Below the pieces are notes generated by a model that was given only the letters and a program-made list of their open reading frames with translations, was not told the origin of the DNA and did no database searches. A stretch of 5,593 bases of DNA from assembly GCA_025934475.1 (NCBI GenBank), contig JAICXZ010000255.1, forward strand, positions 1-5,593, given 5' to 3'. Positions 1 through 4,775 of this stretch are shown piece by piece (the first letter of the stretch is position 1; every line of letters begins with the position of its first letter). This stretch comes from Mucilaginibacter sp. (GTDB lineage: Bacteria; Bacteroidota; Bacteroidia; Sphingobacteriales; Sphingobacteriaceae). Made by a program: the position numbers and the translations under genes.

Positions 1-122
1 GCACTTCTCGATGTATTTTACCCTTAGCCGCCAGGGCCTCCATCGCTCCATCCGTGCCCGCCGCGAGCGAAGCGAAGCACACTAGAAGAGACTCAAAGTC
101 AGCATGAAAATGGATGATCGTC
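1..122. other. GC-rich left-edge segment of unknown origin, not part of kup
   Basis: This stretch is visibly richer in G and C than the DNA that follows and does not encode the KUP residues expected upstream of the transporter fragment. In the kup frame it reads through to a TGA at 105-107, so it cannot supply the missing N-terminus. The minus strand is open through the whole segment in one frame and includes the peptide AAGTDGAMEALAAKGK, which has a protein-like composition, but I do not recognise a family. It could be the end of another gene joined by a rearrangement, part of a mobile element, or a chimeric contig end. I see no inverted repeat or target duplication at the junction. Confidence 0.45.
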
Positions 123-1481
123 GTATTTTGGTTGCTGGGGGCGGTGTTTTTGTGTACGACAGGAGCCGAGGCCCTTTATTCAGATCTTGGTCACTGTGGC
201 CGCAAAAACATCCAGGTGAGCTGGATATTTGTGAAATCAGCATTATTGCTTAATTACCTTGGGCAGGGAGCATGGGTATTGAATCATGCCTCGGGAATTA
301 AATTTGATGCTGTCAATCCATTCTATTCTATCGTGCCGCATTTCTTCCTGATACCAAGCGTAATCATAGCCACATTTGCCACCATTATTGCCAGCCAGGC
401 GTTGATCAGCGGCTCATTTACGCTTATAAGTGAGGCTATCAGCATGAATTTATGGCCGCGTATCGAGGTTAAATATCCCTCAAACATCAGGGGGCAGATA
501 TATATTCCGTCTATCAACTGGGTGTTGTGTTTGGGCTGTATTGCGGTAACGCTTTATTTTCAAACGTCTGAGCATATGACGGCTGCATACGGCTTTTCTA
601 TTACTATTGCCATGTTGATGACAACTCTATTGATGTCATACTATATGCGTTATAAGAGACACTGGCCACTGTGGGTGGTGATAATTATACTGTGCGTTTT
701 TGTCACAACGGAATCCTCATTCTTTATATCCAACTCGCCTAAGATTCTTAAAAGATTATTCTTCCTGGTGTTTGAGTTCGGACTGATATTTACGATGTAC
801 GTTTGGTTCAAGGCTCGCAAGATCACCAACCGCTTCCTCAATTTTATCGACTTGAAGGATAAAGTTCCGATGCTGAATGCACTGAGCGCTGACCAAACCG
901 TATCCAAATTTGCTACCCATCTGGTTTATCTCACTAAAGCAAACAACAGCAAACAGATAGAGGAAAAAATATTATACTCTATCCTGAGCCGAAAACCAAA
1001 GCGCGCCGATACGTATTGGTTCCTGCATATTGAACGTATGGATGATCCGTATACTATGGAATACAGCGTGGAAGAGATTGATCCTGGCAAAATTATCCGG
1101 GTTGAGTTCAGGCTCGGATTCAGGATACAGCCGCGTATCAACGTGCTGTTCCGGAAAGTCGTTGAAGACATGGTGAGTCGCAACGAGGTTGATATCCTGA
1201 GTCGTTACGAATCACTGCGCAAGTTTAATCAAACGGCCGACTTCCAGTTTGTCATCATCGAGAAATTCCTGTCGTACAATAACGAATTCAGTGTTAAGGA
1301 AAGCTTTATCCTGAATAGCTATTTTGCCATTCGTAAGATAGCCCAGACAGAGGCCAAAGCCTTTGGTTTGGATACAAGCGAAACCCGTATTGAAAAAATA
1401 CCTCTTGTAGTAAAACCGGTGACAAATATTGTGCTGAAAAGGGTCGACGCACAGAGCCATCACATGCACGAGATGTATTAA
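114..1481 (+). CDS. kup: KUP-family potassium uptake transporter, 5'-truncated
   Basis: This is the C-terminal part of a KUP/HAK/KT potassium transporter, an inner-membrane protein that imports K+, probably with protons. The diagnostic loop TGAEALYSDLGHCG is at residues 16-29, followed by LLLNYLGQGAW (44-54), IIASQALISG (91-100) and GQIYIPSINW, all matching the family. Hydrophobic segments lie near residues 5-16, 38-56, 77-100, 133-149, 156-177, 184-208 and 214-232; from about 235 to 455 is the soluble C-terminal domain. Full-length family members have about 620-650 residues, so roughly 200 or more are missing, including the first helices with the conserved GDxGTSPLY motif. Homology seems to begin at FWLLG (about 126); MIVV before it looks unrelated, and a TGA at 105-107 blocks upstream extension in frame. 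The ATG at 114 is therefore only the first available start. The fragment is unlikely to transport K+. A terminator follows 77 bases after the stop. Confidence 0.85.
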   Translation: MIVVFWLLGAVFLCTTGAEALYSDLGHCGRKNIQVSWIFVKSALLLNYLGQGAWVLNHASGIKFDAVNPFYSIVPHFFLIPSVIIATFATIIASQALISGSFTLISEAISMNLWPRIEVKYPSNIRGQIYIPSINWVLCLGCIAVTLYFQTSEHMTAAYGFSITIAMLMTTLLMSYYMRYKRHWPLWVVIIILCVFVTTESSFFISNSPKILKRLFFLVFEFGLIFTMYVWFKARKITNRFLNFIDLKDKVPMLNALSADQTVSKFATHLVYLTKANNSKQIEEKILYSILSRKPKRADTYWFLHIERMDDPYTMEYSVEEIDPGKIIRVEFRLGFRIQPRINVLFRKVVEDMVSRNEVDILSRYESLRKFNQTADFQFVIIEKFLSYNNEFSVKESFILNSYFAIRKIAQTEAKAFGLDTSETRIEKIPLVVKPVTNIVLKRVDAQSHHMHEMY

Positions 1482-1491
1482 CTGTCATTTT

Positions 1492-1539
1492 GCCTGCCAT
1501 GTAATATTTTAAATATTATTACAAGATATTATCGCAGGC
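1492..1539. repeat. Nested AT-rich inverted repeat after kup
   Basis: GCCTGC (1492-1497) and GCAGGC (1534-1539) are complementary arms. Between them lies an AT-rich near-palindrome in which AATATTT (1503-1509) mirrors AAATATT (1511-1517) around one base. The outer arms could close a larger hairpin in the kup transcript just ahead of the intrinsic terminator. No T-run follows the right arm, so it is not a terminator itself. It may be an RNA 3'-end structure or simply chance in AT-rich DNA. Confidence 0.35.
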
Positions 1540-1557
1540 GGCTTGAGTTTTCCACAC

Positions 1558-1593
1558 AAATAGCGTTTTTAATAACAAAACGCTATTTTTTTT
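1558..1593 (+). terminator. Rho-independent terminator of kup
   Basis: AAATAGCGTTTT (1558-1569) and AAAACGCTATTT (1577-1588) form a perfect 12-bp stem around a 7-base loop, TAATAAC. A run of eight T lies at 1586-1593, overlapping the base of the stem. This is a textbook intrinsic terminator for rightward transcription leaving kup. The A-rich left flank is short, so the stem could also act weakly on leftward transcription, but no leftward gene ends here. Confidence 0.88.
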
Positions 1594-1677
1594 ATCTATG
1601 CCGACAAATATTTAGTTTAAAATATTTTTTCCGGCTATACCTACTAATCAGTCAGGGCGAGGGCGTTGGGTAAGTAT

Positions 1678-1685
1678 TATTTTTG
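1678..1685 (+). promoter_or_regulatory. Possible Bacteroidota -7 element for the 103-aa gene
   Basis: TATTTTTG matches the Bacteroidota sigma-A -7 consensus TAnnTTTG, about 43 bases before the ATG at 1729. It lies in the right place after the kup terminator to start a new transcription unit. I find no TTTG at the expected -33 spacing (around 1655), so only half the signal is present and the AT-rich setting makes a chance match plausible. Confidence 0.35.
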
Positions 1686-1728
1686 TTAACCGTCAAAACC
1701 TGCACGGGCAAATGTTGTTATACCTACC

Positions 1729-2040
1729 ATGACCGAAAACGTTTTTTTATTGACAACCCATTCCAACAACCTGTGCAGGGATATGATCCATGCGCGGGAG
1801 AGCGGACTGAAGTTGCGGGTATTTTGCCTGGATAACCAGCCATTTGACCCCGATGGCGGCGAAATACAACTGTACGGCCGGGGTGGCGGTAGCTTATATG
1901 CCTTTGAAAGTGTAAACATCACCGAGGACACAGCCCTCGAAATAGTGGACGCTATCCAGTGGTATGCCAGGTATATTGATTGCCCCGACCTTGATGTCAC
2001 TGCTGATGATCCGCGGCCACTTCGCCAAATGGCTATTTAA
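1729..2040 (+). CDS. Small hypothetical protein (103 aa)
   Basis: I do not recognise this protein. It is 103 residues, with no signal peptide or membrane segment, so it is probably cytosolic. It is acidic overall, with a hydrophobic start (VFLLTTH, 5-11), a central Gly-rich turn YGRGGG (about 49-54) and an acidic C-terminal part with a predicted helix around EDTALEIVDAIQWYARYI. It has two cysteines in the first 35 residues (C16, C33) and one near 84. Composition is protein-like, unlike the Ser/Pro-rich reading on the opposite strand, which supports this frame. No Shine-Dalgarno sequence precedes the ATG, as is usual in Bacteroidota. A possible -7 element lies at 1678-1685. The gene is 69 bases upstream of the Gre-like gene in the same direction and may share its transcript, but no functional link can be read from the sequence. 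Confidence 0.7.
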   Translation: MTENVFLLTTHSNNLCRDMIHARESGLKLRVFCLDNQPFDPDGGEIQLYGRGGGSLYAFESVNITEDTALEIVDAIQWYARYIDCPDLDVTADDPRPLRQMAI

Positions 2041-2109
2041 AACATTTTCCCCTAATTTTACCGTTTAACCAGGCTGGTCCTTATCAGCTCTCTTAATATT
2101 TTGTTCAAA

Positions 2110-2562
2110 ATGAGCAACCTTAAAGAACAACTTTATAAAATGTGTATCGACTACGTACAAAAGCGGATCAATGAAGCCAAACTAGGCATTGAGGATGCTC
2201 AGTATGCAGCCATAGAGGAAACCAAAAGCAGCGCCGGCGATAAATACGAGACCGGGCGCGAAATGATGCAGCAGGAAACCGACCGTAACCAAGGTTTGTT
2301 AAATGAAGCTAATAAGCTGATGGTTGCATTGAGTAGGGTCAATTACAATACAACCTCAACCACTGCAGATGCCGGTAGCCTTGTCACTACAAACAATGGC
2401 AGTTTTTTCGTAGCCATCAGTGCAGGTAGCCTTACTGTCGACGGTAAAGTATTTTTTGTCGTTTCACCGGCATCGCCAATAGGTGCCAAATTAGCAGGTC
2501 GTAAAGCAGGGGATGAGTTCAGTTTAAACGGCCGGGACTATAGAATAGAAAGCATTTCCTAA
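2110..2562 (+). CDS. GreA/GreB C-terminal-like protein (150 aa)
   Basis: The N-terminal ~75 residues are charged and helical, with the motif ETKSSAGDKYETGREMM at 37-53, consistent with a helical hairpin or coiled coil. The C-terminal half is beta-rich and carries SPIGAKLAGRKAGDEF (about 122-136), resembling the FKBP-like C-terminal domain of the transcript-cleavage factors GreA/GreB (SPIxxALLGKKVGDE). Proteins of this size and layout are common in Bacteroidota; I recall them often being annotated, probably wrongly, as '3-oxoacyl-ACP synthase'. A plausible but unproven role is binding RNA polymerase through its secondary channel. The canonical acidic tip of the Gre coiled coil cannot be placed with confidence, so cleavage stimulation should not be assumed. 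I chose ATG 2110; a TTG at 2101 is in frame but less likely. Its TAA (2560-2562) overlaps the stop codon of the convergent sulfotransferase gene. Confidence 0.82.
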   Translation: MSNLKEQLYKMCIDYVQKRINEAKLGIEDAQYAAIEETKSSAGDKYETGREMMQQETDRNQGLLNEANKLMVALSRVNYNTTSTTADAGSLVTTNNGSFFVAISAGSLTVDGKVFFVVSPASPIGAKLAGRKAGDEFSLNGRDYRIESIS

Positions 2563-3389
2563 TCGGGCATCATATACTTCTGAAACTGATTTTCGATTTC
2601 CCTTGCCCTGGTTATTAATGTTTCATCTTCAATAAAGTCACTAAGGTCGGCTTGCCGGCTGATGAGGTTTTGTTTGTAGATGGCATTGAAAGGGCAGTAA
2701 TGAAGATTGAAGCCCCAGTTGTCGTGTAAAAATGTGTAAACCGGTTTATCGCCCATCTGGAGCAATGAATAATTGACAACCAGGTAATCTTCAGGCGAGA
2801 GGCGATCCAGCGCGCTCAGGATGCGCAGGTTATAATCAATCCAAACCTTGATAAAGTGTTCGGCATTATTTTTATAGTACCTTTTTTTGTGCCGTCCCCG
2901 TCTCAATAGCTTCCATCTAAGCCTGTTAAACAGACTTCGGTGATCAAATTTTTTATCGATTTCTTCCCAGCCCCTTTTTAGCAACGAGTTTACTACGGCG
3001 AGGTAGTCCCGAACAATTACCAGGTATTTGGCATGGGGAAGTAGTTCCCGGTAAGTATTCAGGAAAAGACAAGTGCGGGGCTCTTTCCAGGCCCATTGGT
3101 CGTAACGGCCTTCTTTTATCCGGATAATGGCCTTCAGTTTTTCCAGCTCGTACTCCGAGATGGCCAACGGCTTTTCGTAAATAAGGCCCGAATTATCAAA
3201 ACCGTTATTTAGCAGTATCTCCTCGTGTAATTTTAAAAATTCACGGTCTTCAAAGTGCCCCTCTTTATTAGCATTGCTTGCTTCTACCAGGGTTTCGCCG
3301 ACCTGTAGCCCGCAGCGGTGCAGCCAATGCGTAATTAAAGAGGTGCCCGAGCGGTGCATGCCTGCTATAATAAGTATTCTCGAATGCAT
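2559..3389 (-). CDS. P-loop sulfotransferase family protein
   Basis: A 276-residue PAPS-dependent sulfotransferase that would move a sulfuryl group from PAPS to an acceptor, probably a sugar or other surface molecule. The 5'-phosphosulfate-binding loop is at the N-terminus (IIAGMHRSGTS, 7-17; GMHRSGTS in place of a Walker A). NKEGHFEDREFL follows (41-52), then WKEPRTC (101-107), and the 3'-phosphate-binding region YLVIVRDYLAVVNSL (122-136) with R127 and S135. A strongly basic patch (about 157-171) could contact an acidic substrate or membrane. There is no signal peptide, so it is cytosolic or peripheral. I chose ATG 3389, which puts the P-loop at the usual distance; the frame stays open to a TTG at 3431 that would add 14 residues. 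It lies 48 bases downstream of cysC in the same direction, a likely operon that supplies PAPS. The acceptor is unknown. Confidence 0.85.
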   Translation of the reverse strand: MHSRILIIAGMHRSGTSLITHWLHRCGLQVGETLVEASNANKEGHFEDREFLKLHEEILLNNGFDNSGLIYEKPLAISEYELEKLKAIIRIKEGRYDQWAWKEPRTCLFLNTYRELLPHAKYLVIVRDYLAVVNSLLKRGWEEIDKKFDHRSLFNRLRWKLLRRGRHKKRYYKNNAEHFIKVWIDYNLRILSALDRLSPEDYLVVNYSLLQMGDKPVYTFLHDNWGFNLHYCPFNAIYKQNLISRQADLSDFIEDETLITRAREIENQFQKYMMPD

Positions 3390-3437
3390 GATCAGTTTAT
3401 ACTTTCCTTCAATCCCTAATACACTTAACAAATAGTT

Positions 3438-4001
3438 TTACGAAACGTGTGCATAAGTGTTGTACATATATTTTTCCTTGACAATGCTCCTGATGATGAA
3501 CGCGCATATTTCGTTAGTGCATTCCTTAGGGGTCGATTTGTGCGTGTTTACGTACAGGTCGGGGTTTTCGGGGATCTCGAATGGATCGTTGACACCTGTC
3601 AGATTGGATAGTTTATCCGGGTGATCCGCTGGTAACAGCGCTCTCCTATAAAGGCCCTTGGTGTCGCGTTTAACCAGCGTTTCAAGGTCACAGTCAATGT
3701 GGATCACTTTGACGTTTTTATAACTGCGGACAAGTTCTTTCCGGATTGAATCGTATGGATTAATGGCACTTACAACCGTGACGATATTGTGCTGTGAGAA
3801 TTTATTGGCAATAAGGCCCAATCGCCTGATGTTCTCAAAGCGGTCCTCCATGCTATAGCCAAGATCCTTAAACAGTTTTCGGCGATATTCATCGCCATCT
3901 ATGATCTCAATAAAAATGTTTTCAGCCGCAAGTTTGTTCTTAACTTTTTCGGCCAGTGTTGATTTTCCGGCTCCTGATAGCCCGCAAAAAAGTAATATCA
4001 T
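3438..4001 (-). CDS. cysC: Adenylyl-sulfate (APS) kinase
   Basis: The enzyme phosphorylates adenosine 5'-phosphosulfate (APS) with ATP to give PAPS in the cytosol. All family hallmarks are visible: Walker A GLSGAGKST (7-15), DGD (35-37), the APS-binding stretch MEDRFENIRRLG (51-62), P82 in SAINPYDS, RDTKGLYRRAL (112-121) and LTGVNDPFEIPENPDL (134-149). At 187 residues it matches the stand-alone kinase (about 180-200) and is not fused to ATP sulfurylase as in CysNC. The start at 4001 puts the P-loop six residues from the N-terminus, as expected for a minimal form. A sulfotransferase gene follows 48 bases after the stop, which points to PAPS for sulfation, not only for sulfate assimilation. No cysD/cysN or PAPS reductase gene is in the window. 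A weak promoter candidate lies at 4059-4090. Confidence 0.93.
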   Translation of the reverse strand: MILLFCGLSGAGKSTLAEKVKNKLAAENIFIEIIDGDEYRRKLFKDLGYSMEDRFENIRRLGLIANKFSQHNIVTVVSAINPYDSIRKELVRSYKNVKVIHIDCDLETLVKRDTKGLYRRALLPADHPDKLSNLTGVNDPFEIPENPDLYVNTHKSTPKECTNEICAFIIRSIVKEKYMYNTYAHVS

Positions 4002-4058
4002 ATTAGGGGTGCTTATTTTTTCATTTATAGGCGCTATTACTTTTCGGGGTATTAAACA

Positions 4059-4090
4059 ATAAGATACCTACAACCTGATAAATATTCAAA
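4059..4090 (-). promoter_or_regulatory. Weak candidate promoter for cysC-sulfotransferase
   Basis: Read on the minus strand, TTTG (4087-4090) is followed after exactly 20 bases by TATCTTAT (4059-4066). This resembles the Bacteroidota TTTG-N19/20-TAnnTTTG promoter, with the right spacing but two mismatches in the -7 element. It would start transcription about 50 bases before the cysC ATG. No better match is visible between cysC and the divergent response regulator gene. Confidence 0.25.
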
Positions 4091-4145
4091 TATTGTGTAA
4101 AAGCGGATGAAAACGGTGTATGTATCGATTAATTTACAAAATGCC

Positions 4146-4207
4146 TGTAGCATATTCGCGTAATACTACGTAGCAAATACCGTGCTAACACTACTGCCTC
4201 TGCTACA
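4146..4207. repeat. Nested TAGCA/TGCTA inverted repeats in divergent intergenic region
   Basis: The perfect arms TGTAGCA (4146-4152) and TGCTACA (4201-4207) enclose an inner pair TAGCA (4171-4175) and TGCTA (4183-4187). The inner left copy overlaps the 8-bp palindrome CTACGTAG (4166-4173). The set thus has two direct and two inverted copies of one half-site. It lies 10 bases upstream of the possible -7 element of the response regulator gene and about 145 bases from the cysC start, a natural place for an operator serving one or both genes. No regulator is identified. Confidence 0.4.
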
Positions 4208-4216
4208 ATGGGTTAG

Positions 4217-4224
4217 TATTTTTG
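4217..4224 (+). promoter_or_regulatory. Possible Bacteroidota -7 element for the response regulator gene
   Basis: TATTTTTG matches TAnnTTTG and ends 19 bases before the ATG at 4244, implying a short leader of about 12 bases. The same octamer occurs before the gene at 1729. No TTTG is found at the matching -33 position, where CTACTGCC is present. The upstream inverted repeats end just before the element, so a bound regulator there would cover the -33 region. Confidence 0.4.
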
Positions 4225-4243
4225 AGTTAAAGACCTTAGAACA

Positions 4244-4642
4244 ATGAAGAAGCTCATATTTATAGATGATAGCCAGCTCGATCATTATATTCTGAAACGG
4301 ATATTGCACAAGTATAAGCTGGCTTACGAAGTAAATTGTACCGCCGATGGTGAAGAGGTGATCAGGTACCTTAAACAGCACAAGCGGAACAAAAATATCC
4401 TGCCGGATGTGATCCTGCTCGATCTTTATATGCCCCAATTTGACGGCTGGACGTTTTTAGAAAAAGTTCAGGAATTATATCAGCAATTATCCAAGCCCAT
4501 TAAGATCTATATCCTGTCGGCCTCAATTAACCCAAAAGACATCGATCGCGCCAAGAATTTCCCGGTAGTAAGATCGTTTGTCTTTAAGCCGATCACCAAA
4601 AACGCACTGGAAAAGCTGGTGGATGAGGAGATGACGGCGTAA
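4244..4642 (+). CDS. Stand-alone response regulator, CheY-like receiver domain
   Basis: A 132-residue protein made of a single receiver (REC) domain with no output domain. It has the acidic pair D8-D9 (FIDDS), the phosphoacceptor D60 in VILLDLYMP, the switch-region S92 in YILSAS, and the conserved K115 in FVFKP. All catalytic positions are present, so it should be phosphorylated by a histidine kinase. Single-domain regulators of this kind are frequent in Bacteroidota and act by protein contacts, often as phosphorelay intermediates. The partner kinase is not in the window; the neighbours are a sulfation pair on the other strand and a broken epimerase gene, so the target cannot be inferred. The start at 4244 places beta-strand 1 (KKLIFIDD) at the N-terminus as usual. 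No Shine-Dalgarno sequence is seen. A Bacteroidota-type repeat lies 21 bases after the stop. Confidence 0.92.
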   Translation: MKKLIFIDDSQLDHYILKRILHKYKLAYEVNCTADGEEVIRYLKQHKRNKNILPDVILLDLYMPQFDGWTFLEKVQELYQQLSKPIKIYILSASINPKDIDRAKNFPVVRSFVFKPITKNALEKLVDEEMTA

Positions 4643-4663
4643 ACAGCAAATTTTAAAAAATTG

Positions 4664-4736
4664 TGTCATTTCGACGAGCAGAGCGGTTGGCGTGAGGCGC
4701 ATGGCGTGAGGAGAAATCTTTTCGAACGGGCAAAGC
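4664..4736. repeat. Bacteroidota-type intergenic repeat with internal 9-bp duplication
   Basis: TGTCATTTCGACGAGCAGAG (4664-4683) and GAGGAGAAATCTTTTCGAAC (4708-4727) match, from memory, the left and right parts of a dispersed intergenic repeat common in Sphingobacteriaceae and related Bacteroidota genomes. In the usual form these parts are nearly adjacent. Here they are separated by extra sequence in which GGCGTGAGG occurs twice (4689-4697 and 4703-4711), 14 bases apart. It lies between two convergent genes, a typical position for such elements. Its function is unknown; it encodes no protein. Confidence 0.6.
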
Positions 4737-4775
4737 AATAGGGTATTCGCAGCCAGCAATAAATATTTGGATGAA

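Noticed and set aside
62..92. GCGAGCGAAGCGAAGCAC as a copy of the Bacteroidota repeat seen at 4664
   Set aside because: Only a short GAGCGAAGCGAAG-like piece agrees; the diagnostic GTCATTTCGACGA and GAGAAATCTT parts are absent.
1686..2000. 104-residue minus-strand open frame opposite the 103-aa gene
   Set aside because: Ser/Pro/Arg-rich composition is typical of a shadow frame; the + strand reading looks like a normal acidic soluble protein.
2068..2078. ACCAGGCTGGT palindrome as terminator or operator
   Set aside because: Five-base arms around one base, no T-run, single copy; expected by chance.
2096..2103. ATATTTTG as -7 element for the Gre-like gene
   Set aside because: It lacks the TA of TAnnTTTG and is only six bases from the ATG, too close for a promoter.
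3390..3431. TTG start at 3431 for the sulfotransferase
   Set aside because: Possible, but the ATG at 3389 gives the standard distance to the PAPS-binding loop, and the extra 14 residues show no family motif.
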